A DNA stretch of 59,458 nt from Pseudorhodoplanes sp. (GCA_022843165.1 JALHOD010000020.1:1-59458), one strand, 5' to 3'. Shown: positions 42,596-52,804, numbered from the stretch's first letter. The notes: generated from the letters alone by a model not told the origin. Made by a program: numbers and translations.

Positions 42596-42619
42596 AAGGG
42601 CGGCCGTCTGGCCGCCCTT
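42596..42619 (-). terminator. Terminator of the tct operon
   Basis: AAGGGCGGCC-GTCT-GGCCGCCCTT: a 10-bp perfect stem, with A-run on the plus strand side giving a T-run on the minus strand. It lies 25 bp after the tctC stop. Confidence 0.88.
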
Positions 42620-42643
42620 CAACAGATCTTTCTGCGATCGCGC

Positions 42644-43630
42644 CTACTGCGTAATGCCGGACGCCTTGATGATCGGCGACCACTTATCGATTTCGCTGGT
42701 CACCAGCTTGGAGAGCGCCTCCTGCCCGCGGCGGTCCTTGCCCGGAATGTCGCTGCCCAGATCGAACAGCCGCTTGCGCGTGGCCTCGTCATCCAGAGCC
42801 TTGTCGAGCGCGGCGGTGAGCTTGTCGAGGACCGGCTTCGGCGTGCCCTTGGGCGCGAACAGCGCGTTCCAGGCAACAGCATGGAACGCCGGCAGACCGG
42901 CTTCCTTCGACGTCGGGACATCCGGGAGAGCCGGATTGCGCTCGGGCGTTCCGATCGCATAGGCCTTGATGTTGCCGGCCTTAATCTGCGGAACAAGATT
43001 GACGATCTGGTCGCACATGTAATCGACCTGGCCGCCGACCAGCGCATTCAGCGCCGGGCCGGTGCCCTGGAACGGGATCGCAGTCGGCTTGACGCCCATG
43101 AGGGAATTCAGCAGCAGGCAGGTCGTGAACGACACCGAACCGACACCGGCATGAGCCATGTTCATCTTGTCGGCATTCGCCTTCACATAGGACACGAAGT
43201 CCTTCAGGTCCTTCGCAGGAAAGTCCTTCCTGGCGACGATCAGAATCGGCGTTCCGGCAGCCAGACCGATCGTCTCGAAATCCTTCGACGGGTGATAGGC
43301 AAGCTTCGGATAAAGAGCGACGGACGCAGCATGCGTGCCCATATGCCCCATGATGATGGTGTAGCCGTCATTGGTGGCGCGCATGGCTCGCGTCGAGGCA
43401 GTGGTGCCGCCAGCGCCGACAACGTTTTCGATCACCAATTGCTGGCCCAGCGTTTTCGACATGTGATCCGCGACGATGCGGGCCACGATGTCGGTGGGAC
43501 CGCCGGCGGCAAACGGGACGATCAGGGTGATGGGACGGGCCGGATATTCGGCCTGTGCGGCGACGGGAACAGCATGCGCCAGAAGGGCGGCGCCAGCCAA
43601 AAGCCCGACAAGACGGGACATAATACGCAT
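42644..43630 (-). CDS. tctC: Tripartite tricarboxylate transporter receptor (Bug family)
   Basis: 328 residues. Signal peptide SRLVGLLAGAALLAHAVPVA-AQA; Bug signature YPARPITLIVPFAAGGPTDI, QLVIENVVGAGGTTASTRAM and AGVGSVSFTTCLLLNSLMGV. Binds an organic acid in the periplasm. Third gene after tctB and tctA on the minus strand (150 bp gap). Ligand not predictable. Confidence 0.9.
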   Translation of the reverse strand: MRIMSRLVGLLAGAALLAHAVPVAAQAEYPARPITLIVPFAAGGPTDIVARIVADHMSKTLGQQLVIENVVGAGGTTASTRAMRATNDGYTIIMGHMGTHAASVALYPKLAYHPSKDFETIGLAAGTPILIVARKDFPAKDLKDFVSYVKANADKMNMAHAGVGSVSFTTCLLLNSLMGVKPTAIPFQGTGPALNALVGGQVDYMCDQIVNLVPQIKAGNIKAYAIGTPERNPALPDVPTSKEAGLPAFHAVAWNALFAPKGTPKPVLDKLTAALDKALDDEATRKRLFDLGSDIPGKDRRGQEALSKLVTSEIDKWSPIIKASGITQ

Positions 43631-43780
43631 AACGGGATCTCCCTAACGGTCTTGCGACCTAACACCGCAGAATGCGGTGTTATTTGGCGAGGGAGATAAT
43701 CCAGGTGGGCGTATTGCGCCAGCCTGCGACGCCTCAGGCGCATTAGCTTTTCGTCCAAACCGCCCGGCGACTAACCAACG

Positions 43781-45283
43781 CTACTCGACGAAGACCTCGT
43801 CGCGCTTCTTGCGCAGTGTCGGCAGCACCGACAACAGCAGCAGGATCGCGGCAATCGTGAGCAATGTACCGGAGATCGGCCGCGTCAGGAAAACCGTCGC
43901 GTCGCCACGTCCGATCAGCATGGCGCGGCGGAGATTTTCCTCCATCAGCGGCCCGAGCACAAAGCCGAGCAGCATGGGCGCGGGTTCGAAATCATGCTTG
44001 ACCAGCCAATAGCCGACCAAGGCAAATGCCGCGGTCATGTAGACGTCGGCGGGCGCGTTGTTCACCGAATACACGCCGATGCAGCAGAAGATCAGGATCA
44101 TCGGATACAGGTGGCGGTACGGCACGCGCAGCAGACGCACCCACACACCCACCAGCGGCAGATTGATGATCACCAGCATCAAATTGCCGATCCACATCGA
44201 GGCGATCATGCCCCAGAAAAGATCGGGCTGCTTGGTCATCACCTGCGGGCCCGGCACGATGCCGTGAATGGTCATCGCACCAACCATCAGCGCCATCACC
44301 GCGTTGGGCGGAATGCCGAGAGTCAGCAGTGGAATAAACGAGGTCTGCGACGCCGCGTTGTTGGCGGTCTCCGGGGCGGCAACGCCTTCGATCGCGCCGC
44401 GACCGAAACGCGACGGGTCCTTGGCCAGCTTCTTTTCAAGTGTATAGGCCGCGAAGGCCGCGATGATCGAGCCGCCGCCGGGCAGGATGCCGAGAACGGA
44501 GCCCAGCACCGTGCCGCGGCCGATGGCGGGCGCAGCCTGGATCAGATCCGCACGCGTCGGCATCAGTCCGGTGATCTTGGCATTCACGATGTCGCGGTTA
44601 TGCGACTGTTCGAGATTGCGGAGCACCTCGGCAAAACCGAACACGCCCATCGCGATCACGACAAAACCGATGCCGTCCGCCAGTTCGGGAATATTGAAAT
44701 TCATCCGGCCGGCGCCGGTCTCAAGATCCGAGCCGATCATCGACAGGACAAGGCCGAACAGGATCATGGAGATAGCCTTGAGTACCGATCCCTTCGCCAG
44801 CACCACCGCGAAGATCAGGCCCAACACCATGAGAGAGAAATACTCGGCCGGCCCAAACAACAGTGCGATGCTGGTCAGCGGCGCCGCGGCGGCGGCGATC
44901 ACGACCGTTGCAACGCATCCGGCAAAGAATGAACCGATCGCGGCGATCGCCAGCGCCGGGCCGGCGCGCCCCTGTTGCGCCATGGCAAACCCGTCGAGCG
45001 TGGTCACAACCGACGCGGACTCGCCGGGGATATTCACCAGGATCGCCGTGGTCGAACCGCCATACATAGCGCCATAATAAATGCCGGCCAGCATGATCAG
45101 CGCACCAACCGGCGGCAAACCGTAGGTGATCGGCAGCAGCATCGCGATGGTCGCGACCGGTCCGATTCCCGGCAGAACGCCGATCAGCGTCCCGACCAGA
45201 GCGCCGATCAGGCACAGCATCAGGTTCATCGGCGTTATGGCGACGCCAAGCCCGAACACGAGATTGTTGAGGAGTTCAAGCAT
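43781..45283 (-). CDS. tctA: Tripartite tricarboxylate transporter large membrane subunit
   Basis: 500 residues, about 11-12 helices. GVLPGIGPVATIAMLLPITY and YYGAMYGGSTTAILVNIPGE are the TctA signatures; MPGGGSIIAAF-like GILPGGGSIIAAFAAYTLEK in the second half. Inner-membrane transporter acting with TctB and TctC. Starts 6 bp after the tctB stop. Confidence 0.93.
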   Translation of the reverse strand: MLELLNNLVFGLGVAITPMNLMLCLIGALVGTLIGVLPGIGPVATIAMLLPITYGLPPVGALIMLAGIYYGAMYGGSTTAILVNIPGESASVVTTLDGFAMAQQGRAGPALAIAAIGSFFAGCVATVVIAAAAAPLTSIALLFGPAEYFSLMVLGLIFAVVLAKGSVLKAISMILFGLVLSMIGSDLETGAGRMNFNIPELADGIGFVVIAMGVFGFAEVLRNLEQSHNRDIVNAKITGLMPTRADLIQAAPAIGRGTVLGSVLGILPGGGSIIAAFAAYTLEKKLAKDPSRFGRGAIEGVAAPETANNAASQTSFIPLLTLGIPPNAVMALMVGAMTIHGIVPGPQVMTKQPDLFWGMIASMWIGNLMLVIINLPLVGVWVRLLRVPYRHLYPMILIFCCIGVYSVNNAPADVYMTAAFALVGYWLVKHDFEPAPMLLGFVLGPLMEENLRRAMLIGRGDATVFLTRPISGTLLTIAAILLLLSVLPTLRKKRDEVFVE

Positions 45284-45289
45284 GACGGG

Positions 45290-45769
45290 TCAGAACCTCG
45301 GCCAGAGCTGAAGCGGCAGCTTGAGCCCATACACAAAAAGAACGACGCAGAAGACGGTCAGGATCGCTGCCCAGATCACGCTCTCAATCCATTTCACTTC
45401 GGTCGTCGCAGCCGCCGCGATCACGAGCGTGACAAAGCTGGAGATCACGAGACCGACCGGCCGGATAGTGGCCGCGAAAAAAATCACCGAGGCGATGAAC
45501 AGGATGGGGCCGCGCACGCCGTACTTTTCCAGTGGCGGTCCATCGGTGATGAACCCCATCACGGCGATGGCGAGGCCTGTAATCAGAAGCAGACCGGAAA
45601 ACAGTCGCGGCGCGGTACCTGGACCGAACGCAAATCCGCGCATGCCCGGCAGGTCGCTGCCGGCCCATATCGCAAACAGCGCAAAAGCTGCGAGCACGAG
45701 ACCGCCGTAAAAATCCTGCGGATTTCGGATCCGTTTGCGCGCGCTTGTGTTTTGCCCAGCGTCGGCCAT
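45290..45769 (-). CDS. tctB: Tripartite tricarboxylate transporter small membrane subunit
   Basis: 159 residues. Four helices (DFYGGLVLAAFALFAIWAGS, LFSGLLLITGLAIAVMGFIT, ILFIASVIFFAATIRPVGLV, IAAAATTEVKWIESVIWAAI). TctB family; start at 45769 by GGGAGGG. First gene of the tct operon. Confidence 0.9.
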   Translation of the reverse strand: MADAGQNTSARKRIRNPQDFYGGLVLAAFALFAIWAGSDLPGMRGFAFGPGTAPRLFSGLLLITGLAIAVMGFITDGPPLEKYGVRGPILFIASVIFFAATIRPVGLVISSFVTLVIAAAATTEVKWIESVIWAAILTVFCVVLFVYGLKLPLQLWPRF

Positions 45770-46180
45770 TCGCCCTCCCGCCTCAAGTTTCTGTGACAAT
45801 TTCCCGTTTCTCTAGCAGATCGCGTTCGGGGACCGGAAGCAACTTTTGTAAGCGGCGCAAAGATATCGGCCAGCGCCGATTGTGCGCCGAAACGCCGTCA
45901 TGAGCGCTATTTCGTTTGCGCCGCGGCCGTATGGCCGCGGCCGCGGTCCCCGTCTCATGTGACAAAAAATCTGAGCGCGCGGCAGCACGGGACCCGCTCA
46001 AACAGCGAACATGAAATGAGGCTGAGCGAGCATCAGTACCACGATGCGGTGCGCGGTTTTTTGATTGCGCCCCCCTAGGCCCGGCAGAGCCGCGGAACCG
46101 GAGAGGTGGGCCAGCCCACCGGCAGCCGACGGGACCCGACAATCTGCGGTCTTTTTTCCTCAACCTTCCTTCCCTATATT
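45770..46180. other. Intergenic region between tctB and ssrA
   Basis: About 410 bp without a gene. It holds the tctB promoter side, a perfect inverted repeat CCGCGGCC-GTAT-GGCCGCGG (45921-45940) of unknown role, T-runs near 46060, and the ssrA promoter with -10 TATATT at 46175-46180. No gene found on either strand. Confidence 0.5.
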
Positions 46181-46505
46181 GTGGGGTGCCGGCGCAAGCC
46201 GGCTATGGCGATAAACGGGCGTCGTAATAAACCTTTCGGACCCGGGGGCAGTACCCGGCGCCTCCACCGGAGCCCAGCGCGGCTGGGCTCCGGCGGGGGC
46301 GAAATAGGATCGACGAGGGCGTAAAGGGCGTGCTTTTGCTCGGCATGGTTCCGCCGTTATCGGGCCAAACGTATAGTTGCCAACGACAACTATGCTCCGG
46401 TTGCTCAGGCCGCGTAAGCGGTTTGAAAGACCAAGCCTAAAGCCCTGACGGGTTAAGCTCCGTCAGGCGGGGTTCGGAGGCACCTGGCAACAGAAGCCTC
46501 CACTT
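46181..46505 (+). ncRNA. ssrA: Transfer-messenger RNA, circularly permuted (two-piece)
   Basis: Permuted order. The acceptor piece comes first: T-arm GGACCCGGGGGCAGTACCCGG and acceptor strand CGCCTCC-ACC (46259-46268), with the final A not encoded. A hairpin spacer follows (46269-46294, stem GGAGCCCAGC/GCTGGGCTCC). The coding piece starts with GGGGGCG at 46295, which pairs with the acceptor strand, then GAAATAGGATCGACG. Tag ORF 46379-46417 encodes ANDNYAPVAQAA. Outer ends are estimates. Upstream -10 TATATT. Confidence 0.93.
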
Positions 46506-46598
46506 CTCCCTCTCTTCTTTATCGAGGCTGACGGGCGGCAGATGGCGCGTTAGCATGACATCGACCGAGTCTACCGAATCGAAGGGTTAGATCGCCAC

Positions 46599-47168
46599 AT
46601 GGCCGTCGATCACATCCGCTACGACCTGCTGGCCCAGGAGGCCTTGCGCGGCGTTGTCCGCCATGTCCTGGCCGACGCCGCGAAAAACGGCCTGCCAGGC
46701 GATCATCACTTCTACATTTCGTTCGAAACCGACGCCGAGGGGGTCCGCATCTCTCCGCGGCTGCGCGAGCAATATCCGGAAGAGATCACCATCATCCTGC
46801 AGCATCAGTTCTGGGATCTCAGCGTGAATGACGACGGCTTCGAGGTCGGTTTGTCATTCGGCGGCGTGCCGGAGCGGCTGGTGGTACCTTATGCCGCGAT
46901 CAAGGGATTTTTCGACCCTTCGGTGCAGTTCGGGCTGCAGTTCGAGACCATCGAAGCCGGCGCCGACGCGGCGGAAGCCGAAACCGGCGAGACCGTGCCG
47001 CAAACAAAACTCGCCGCGGTGAAGCCCGCCAACAAGATCCCGGACCAGACGGATGCCCCGGTCAAGCCGGTCGCCGACATTCCGGCCAATGCGCCGCAGA
47101 CCGCCGAACGTGCCGAGGACAAACCTTCCGGCGAAGTAGTCCGGCTTGATCGCTTCCGCAAAAAATAG
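46599..47168 (+). CDS. sspB: SspB, ClpXP adaptor for ssrA-tagged proteins
   Basis: 189 residues. Substrate-binding SspB-type domain (IRYDLLAQEALRGVVRHVLA, FYISFETDAEGVRISPRLRE, FDPSVQFGLQFE), an acidic/Pro-rich linker, and the C-terminal ClpX-binding peptide VVRLDRFRKK. It delivers ssrA-tagged proteins to ClpXP. Directly follows ssrA on the same strand (about 95 bp). Confidence 0.9.
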   Translation: MAVDHIRYDLLAQEALRGVVRHVLADAAKNGLPGDHHFYISFETDAEGVRISPRLREQYPEEITIILQHQFWDLSVNDDGFEVGLSFGGVPERLVVPYAAIKGFFDPSVQFGLQFETIEAGADAAEAETGETVPQTKLAAVKPANKIPDQTDAPVKPVADIPANAPQTAERAEDKPSGEVVRLDRFRKK

Positions 47169-47183
47169 CCGGGCGTCACGCCC

Positions 47184-48572
47184 ATGAATACACGCACGGA
47201 AAGCGACAGCTTCGGCCCGATCGACGTGGCCGCAGATCGTCATTGGGGCGCGCAGACCGAGCGCTCCCGCAACAATTTCCGCATCGGCGACGAGCGCATG
47301 CCGGTCGCGCTAGTGCGCGCGCTGGCGATCGTCAAACGCGCCGCCGCCGAAGCCAACATGAAGCTCGGCACGCTCGACACCAGACGCGGGCGCGCGATCG
47401 TGCAGGCGGCGCAGGAAGTGATCGAGGGCAAGCTCGACGATCATTTCCCGCTGGTGGTCTGGCAGACCGGTTCCGGCACGCAGAGCAACATGAACCTCAA
47501 CGAGGTGATCTCCAACCGCGCGATCCAGATGCTGGGCGGTGAGCCCGGCTCGAAAAAGCCGGTGCATCCGAACGATCACGTCAACATGAGCCAATCCTCC
47601 AACGACTCCTTTCCGACCGCCATGCATGTCGCGGCGGCGCAGGAGATCGTACAGCGGCTCCTGCCCGCGCTCGAACATCTGCATGCCGCGCTGGCAAAAA
47701 AGGAAAAGGAATTCGCCCGGATCATCAAAATCGGCCGCACCCATACGCAGGACGCAACACCCCTCACCCTGGGTCAAGAATTTTCCGGCTATGCCGCGCA
47801 GGTAAAATCCGGAATCGCGCGCATCAGGACCGCATTGAAGGATCTCTATCCGCTCGCGCAGGGCGGCACCGCGGTCGGCACCGGCCTGAATTCCAAACCG
47901 CAATTCGCGAAACTGTTTGCCCAGCGCGTCGCTACGATTACCGGACTGCCTTTTGTTAGCGCACCGAACAAATTCGAGGCGCTGGCCGCGCACGACGCCT
48001 ATGTCTTTGTGCATGGCGCGCTGAATGCGCTGGCGACCGGGTTGTTCAAGATCGCCAACGACATCCGACTGCTCGGCTCCGGTCCGCGCTCCGGCTTCGG
48101 CGAACTCATCCTGCCGGAAAACGAACCCGGGTCGTCGATCATGCCCGGCAAGGTCAACCCGACCCAGGCCGAGGCGCTGACCATGGTGTGCTGCCAGGTG
48201 TTCGGCAATCACACCACAATGACGGTCGCCGCCAGCCAGGGACATTTCGAACTGAACGTATTCAAGCCGGTGCTCGCCTATTGCATGCTGCAATCGATCC
48301 GCCTGCTGGCGGATGCGGCGCGCTCTTTCACCGACAATTGCGTTACCGGCATTCGCGCCGACGAGAAACGCATCAAGGAATTGATGGATCGCTCGCTCAT
48401 GCTGGTGACGGCCTTGGCGCCCGAAATTGGCTATGACAACGCCGCCAGAGTCGCAAAACTGGCGCACCAGCGCGGGACCACGCTGCGCGAAGAGGCCGTT
48501 CGTGGCGGATTTGTGTCTGAAAAGGAGTTCGACCGGCTGGTGCGCCCTGAAAAAATGATCAGGCCCGGCTGA
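47184..48572 (+). CDS. fumC: Fumarate hydratase class II
   Basis: 462 residues. Signature [19 protein letters not shown], with [20 protein letters not shown] and [20 protein letters not shown] at the active site. Oxygen-stable fumarase of the TCA cycle. 15 bp after sspB. Confidence 0.95.
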   Translation: MNTRTESDSFGPIDVAADRHWGAQTERSRNNFRIGDERMPVALVRALAIVKRAAAEANMKLGTLDTRRGRAIVQAAQEVIEGKLDDHFPLVVWQTGSGTQSNMNLNEVISNRAIQMLGGEPGSKKPVHPNDHVNMSQSSNDSFPTAMHVAAAQEIVQRLLPALEHLHAALAKKEKEFARIIKIGRTHTQDATPLTLGQEFSGYAAQVKSGIARIRTALKDLYPLAQGGTAVGTGLNSKPQFAKLFAQRVATITGLPFVSAPNKFEALAAHDAYVFVHGALNALATGLFKIANDIRLLGSGPRSGFGELILPENEPGSSIMPGKVNPTQAEALTMVCCQVFGNHTTMTVAASQGHFELNVFKPVLAYCMLQSIRLLADAARSFTDNCVTGIRADEKRIKELMDRSLMLVTALAPEIGYDNAARVAKLAHQRGTTLREEAVRGGFVSEKEFDRLVRPEKMIRPG

Positions 48573-48738
48573 TCCCTCAAATCCGCTATTTCTGATTAAG
48601 TTAAAAGCAACCGCATTTTTGTGTGCTGTCTAATTCCGCCTTTTCAACGCCACGCTATTGGCGCAATCAACAGCCCGTATGTGACATTATGAAGGGGCCC
48701 GAGGGGTCCGTTCATACCGGTATCACCGGTCGGTAACG
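48573..48738. promoter_or_regulatory. Upstream region of the DUF4169/RHH pair with ACCGGT repeats
   Basis: 166 bp without a gene. ATACCGGTAT (48714-48723) is a perfect palindrome, and ACCGGT repeats at 48725-48730 with a 9-bp period, followed by CGGT, just before the ATG at 48739. Placement overlaps the translation start region of a gene pair that encodes an RHH DNA-binding protein. Confidence 0.45.
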
Positions 48739-48987
48739 ATGGGCGACGTCGTCAATCTTCGAAGGCTAAGAAAGCGAACCGCAAGGCAGCTGCAAGCGGA
48801 GCATGCTGCCGAGAAGCGGTTACTTCACGGCCAATCGAAGTCGGACCGTGCAACGCAAGATGCACGCAACGAGAAGGCCGCCCGCGATCTCGACCGGCAC
48901 CGGCTTGGAAGCGGAGAGGCCAATGAAATCGCCGGTCGTGAAACGGTCCATCGTGATTGCGGGTCACAAGACGAGCGTGAGTCTTGA
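48739..48987 (+). CDS. DUF4169 protein with extended C-terminus
   Basis: 82 residues. MGDVVNLRRLRKRTARQLQA and KSDRATQDARNEKAARDLDR are the DUF4169 pattern; the family usually ends near the next gene's start. Here the last 21 codons run into the RHH gene in another frame (65-nt overlap). Function unknown; highly basic, helical. Co-transcribed with the RHH gene. Confidence 0.75.
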   Translation: MGDVVNLRRLRKRTARQLQAEHAAEKRLLHGQSKSDRATQDARNEKAARDLDRHRLGSGEANEIAGRETVHRDCGSQDERES

Positions 48988-49201
48988 GGACGCATTCTGG
49001 AAGGGACTGAAGGAAATCGCCGACGAGCAGGAAAAGACCCTCTCCGATCTCGTCGCCAGCATCGATTCCCAGCGCAAGCATGGAAATCTGTCGTCGGCAA
49101 TCCGGCTGTTCGTACTCGACCATTACCGCGGCCAGACCGGCGACAATGGCAATCATCGCGAAATGCCGCGGTCCGCGTCCTCCGGACTGCGCGCTGAATA
49201 A
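48923..49201 (+). CDS. Ribbon-helix-helix domain protein
   Basis: 92 residues. MKSPVVKRSIVIAGHKTSVS gives the strand, LEDAFWKGLKEIADEQEKTL and LVASIDSQRKHGNLSSAIRL the two helices of the RHH fold of this alphaproteobacterial family. Probable DNA-binding regulator; stop next to the convergent AsmA gene. Overlaps the DUF4169 gene by 65 nt. Confidence 0.8.
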   Translation: MKSPVVKRSIVIAGHKTSVSLEDAFWKGLKEIADEQEKTLSDLVASIDSQRKHGNLSSAIRLFVLDHYRGQTGDNGNHREMPRSASSGLRAE

Positions 49202-52200
49202 CTAGAAACTTGATCCGCGCGGACTTGGCGCCAAAATCTGCGCCGGCCGCTCCTGCGGACGTGACCGCAAACCCGGTTGCGACAGCCCGACGCCCGGCGC
49301 CGGCTTGATGTCCACAGGCGGCGGCAGCGGTGCCGCGGCAGGCGCGGCGACGGAAGCCGCGGGCCGTGTCCGCGGCAGAATGGACAATCGTTCCGGCAAT
49401 ACATCCGGTACAGGCATCCGGGCGGCAGGCGGCACGGAATGCGTGATCGGCGGCGGGTCTCCGCGTTCGATCGCTTCCAGCTTTTTCGATTGCTGCTCGA
49501 CTGCGCGCAAGGCGAGCCAGCCGGTCAGTGCCGCGACGTCAATCGTGCGCGCCGGCGTCGCGACAGGCCCCTTCAACTGGATGGCGATTTCCGGGCGGCC
49601 AGCGGATATGGCCACCGCGCCGTCCGTGAGCAGAATCCGCGACTCCAGGGTCCGGTCCTGCAAGTCCAGCATTCCGGTCATGACGAGATCGGCACCATCA
49701 GCTTGCGCCAACAGCATGCCAAATCGCGCCTGTCCGGCGGTGATCGTGAACGGCACCTCGGCACGGCGCAGCGATAACGCTCCACCATCCAGCGCCGGAG
49801 TCACGATGTCGCGGATGCGAATGCCATCCAGCGGCAGGCCCTGATCCACCGCACGCATCGCCACGGCAAAGGCTTTCGGATCGAGGCCGCCGATATGCAT
49901 ATCGGCCAGGGTCATCGTGCCGGTGCCGCTCAGCGAGCCGACCAGTGCTTTCGGACTGCGCCCCGTTCCATCGACCTCGATGCCGATATCCACCGACCCG
50001 GAAATGCGCGAACGGGATTGTCCCGGAATGATGATATCCGCGTCCGCGCCCTTGAGAATCAGACGCGCTTTGGCTGCGGTGCCATCCGGGGTGCTGCGGG
50101 TCGAAAGTTCTCCGGACAGGCGTCCTTTGGCGAGCGCCCCGTCCAGAATCTCGACGCCGATCTCCGAAGGGGAAAAACGCAACGCACCGCGCAAATCGGT
50201 CACTGCCATCGTATCGGACAGTCCCGCACTCTTTGCGCGGAACGCGACGCGTCCGGTTGCCGATGCGTGCAAGCCTCGCACGAAGGGAGTTTCGGACCAC
50301 AGCGTGTCCGGACCGTGTCCCTGCGCGCCGTTCGCCGCGGCCAGCAACGCGGCCGCGTCAACGGTGTCCGTTTCGATATCGCCCTCGACACTGACCACCG
50401 GCCCAAAGGTCAGGCCGAACTGGCCGCGCAGATTTGTGCCCGCGACCTGTGCAGCCAGGCCGGTCACTTTCAGCGAAGAACCCAACAGAGTTGCACGCGC
50501 CGTCATCGCCACCGGCAAGGTAGATTGCGTCGATACCACAGGGCCCGCATCCGCCTTGGATATGGCCAGGTCGAACCCGCCCGAAATGAGTTGATCGGAG
50601 AACAGCCGCAGGGTGCCGTTCGCGCGCGCATCGAGATCGCTGGCGGCAATCCGGCTGGCAAGATGGAGATCGCCGTCCAGCGGCCCCTTGACCGAAATTG
50701 TTATATTGCCGGCCGTTTTGCCGGCGGCAATGACGCGGTCCAGGCTGGTGATGCGCAATAGCATGCCGGTGTCATCGCTGTCGATCGTACCATCCACTTG
50801 CACCATCGCCTTCATCGGATCCGCAAGAGCGCCAACCGCGCTGGTCTTGAGATTGATGCGCGCCGCACCGAGACGTCCGTTGATATCCAGGCGGGCCTCG
50901 CTTTTGCCGACTCGCTCGGCCGAGGCTCCGACCTCCAGCGTCGCGCGCAGATTGGCGCGGCCAACGCGATCGGGAATGCCGCGCACCAGTTCGAGCGTTT
51001 GCGGTGCGAATTTCGCCGCCAGAGCCGTCAGGCCGGACAGATCGCGCGCATCCAGATTGACCGTCACGTTGCCACGCGGCGACGCCGAGGCGGTGTCGAT
51101 CATGCCATGGGCGTCAATTTTCATGCCGCCGAAATCGCCGACACTAAGTCGTTCGATCTTCAGCCCGCCAGCATCGAAACTGGCTTTCACCTGCGCGCGC
51201 TGCGCGTCGAGGCCGGCGAACTTCGCGCGCTCCATGTCGATCGCCAGCGATACCTCGCCGGGTTTTTCGATCTTGGTGTCTTTGAACACAGCGCCCGAAA
51301 GGGCGATCATGGCGTCGATGTCGGCGTCCGCTGCCTTAAGCTCGGCGTCGAGCCGCGCCTTGCGACCGTCCACGGCGCGGATATAGATGAGACGACCCTC
51401 AAGCGGCCGGCGATCGACTTCAAACGTGAGCCGTTCGAGGATCAGCTTGCTGTCGTCGATCGTCAAATCTCCGCGTCCGCGCAGGGGCGAGGCCGCGCCC
51501 GATGGCGTTTCGGCTGCACCTTCGATCCAGGCGACAAAGGCGCGCGGGTCCACCGAATTCACCTCGACCGGCCCGGAGAAGGACGACGCGCCAGGAGACA
51601 AAGCCAGATGTCCGCTCATCTGGACTTGCGTGAAGCCCGGCGCGCGAAACTCCACGCCGGTCAGCGACCATCCTTGCGCGTCAGCGGTCACATCGCCACG
51701 GAGCGACTGCACGGTCCCGCCGCCCAGCGTCAGGCCGTCAATTCCAAACCCGATCTGCACCAGAATGGGAGGATGCTCCGCGCCGCCAGCGAACAGGTCA
51801 GCCAAGGCCCTGATTGCCGCCACCGGATCGCGGCGCGGCTGATCCTGCATGGCCAGCACGCGATCGAGATCGATCTGGCGTGCCGACAGCACGCCTTCGA
51901 TCCGCGGCGTCTCGCCTAAGGTGAATTCTGCAGTGCCGGTCGCCTTGAGCGCGCGTTCGTCGGGCCCGTACTGCAGTTCGATCTGCTCGAACAGCGCCGA
52001 TGTGGTCGTTGCGGTGACGCGCGAAATGATCCGCCATGGCTCGTTCATCGCAGTCTTGCCGCCGCCCAAAGCCGCACCCGCCGGACGCGCCAGAGTCAGC
52101 TGGCCCTCGAAACGCGGAGCCCCCTGCGCAATGGAGAGCGTGCCTTCGCCCTCCGCCAGCAAAGGCTTGTCCGACGGCTCCACGCCGAACTTGATCCTGG

Positions 52201-52804
52201 TATCGCCGTCATCCGGACGCGTCGCCGAAACGCGATAGCCATACAGTTCGCCGCCCAGAACGAAGGCGCCCTCGCCTCTGAAGACGCCGGCGAGCGAACG
52301 CACCTCGCCGCCAAACCACAATTTCTCGAACACCGCCCGTTTGCCGCTCGCCGCATCGGCAAGAGACAGACGCGCATCTTCAATGCTCAGCTTTGAGATT
52401 GACACATCGTTGAGATTGAAACCGACCGCCATGTTGGGAACGTCAAGACGGCCGTCCATGCCTAGATTGAGCGCGACTTGGGGGCCGACCAGCCGCAGCT
52501 GCGTCGCTCGCAACTGACCGCGGATCAGACTGCCGAGAGCGAGCTCAATGCCCAGCGCTTTCGCGCGCAGAGGCTGCTGCGCGGCATCCGCGCCGATCTC
52601 GATCCCGCTCAGCAGCAACGAGGGCGATGGCAGCAACCGCACATCGATCGGCCCGCTGACCCGCACCGGAAGACCGACCAGCCGGCTCGCCTGCGCCTCA
52701 AAAGCCGGGCGATGATAATTCCAGTCAACGAAAAGCGGCCCGAGCAGCGCGGTCAACAGCGTCAGGATCAATGCGATCGCCAGACCAAGCAGGGTCGTCT
52801 GCAC
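49202..52804 (-). CDS. AsmA-family large envelope protein
   Basis: 1200 residues. N-terminal membrane anchor TTLLGLAIALILTLLTALLG, then the AsmA N-terminal domain (FVDWNYHRPAFEAQASRLVG and GIEIGADAAQQPLRAKALG), long beta-rich repeat region, and C-terminal AsmA_2-type part (MTLADMHIGGLDPKAFAVAM). The last 70 residues are Pro/Ala-rich. Such proteins form periplasmic grooves thought to carry lipid between membranes. The assignment to AsmA is firm, to a subtype not. Confidence 0.9.
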   Translation of the reverse strand: MQTTLLGLAIALILTLLTALLGPLFVDWNYHRPAFEAQASRLVGLPVRVSGPIDVRLLPSPSLLLSGIEIGADAAQQPLRAKALGIELALGSLIRGQLRATQLRLVGPQVALNLGMDGRLDVPNMAVGFNLNDVSISKLSIEDARLSLADAASGKRAVFEKLWFGGEVRSLAGVFRGEGAFVLGGELYGYRVSATRPDDGDTRIKFGVEPSDKPLLAEGEGTLSIAQGAPRFEGQLTLARPAGAALGGGKTAMNEPWRIISRVTATTTSALFEQIELQYGPDERALKATGTAEFTLGETPRIEGVLSARQIDLDRVLAMQDQPRRDPVAAIRALADLFAGGAEHPPILVQIGFGIDGLTLGGGTVQSLRGDVTADAQGWSLTGVEFRAPGFTQVQMSGHLALSPGASSFSGPVEVNSVDPRAFVAWIEGAAETPSGAASPLRGRGDLTIDDSKLILERLTFEVDRRPLEGRLIYIRAVDGRKARLDAELKAADADIDAMIALSGAVFKDTKIEKPGEVSLAIDMERAKFAGLDAQRAQVKASFDAGGLKIERLSVGDFGGMKIDAHGMIDTASASPRGNVTVNLDARDLSGLTALAAKFAPQTLELVRGIPDRVGRANLRATLEVGASAERVGKSEARLDINGRLGAARINLKTSAVGALADPMKAMVQVDGTIDSDDTGMLLRITSLDRVIAAGKTAGNITISVKGPLDGDLHLASRIAASDLDARANGTLRLFSDQLISGGFDLAISKADAGPVVSTQSTLPVAMTARATLLGSSLKVTGLAAQVAGTNLRGQFGLTFGPVVSVEGDIETDTVDAAALLAAANGAQGHGPDTLWSETPFVRGLHASATGRVAFRAKSAGLSDTMAVTDLRGALRFSPSEIGVEILDGALAKGRLSGELSTRSTPDGTAAKARLILKGADADIIIPGQSRSRISGSVDIGIEVDGTGRSPKALVGSLSGTGTMTLADMHIGGLDPKAFAVAMRAVDQGLPLDGIRIRDIVTPALDGGALSLRRAEVPFTITAGQARFGMLLAQADGADLVMTGMLDLQDRTLESRILLTDGAVAISAGRPEIAIQLKGPVATPARTIDVAALTGWLALRAVEQQSKKLEAIERGDPPPITHSVPPAARMPVPDVLPERLSILPRTRPAASVAAPAAAPLPPPVDIKPAPGVGLSQPGLRSRPQERPAQILAPSPRGSSF

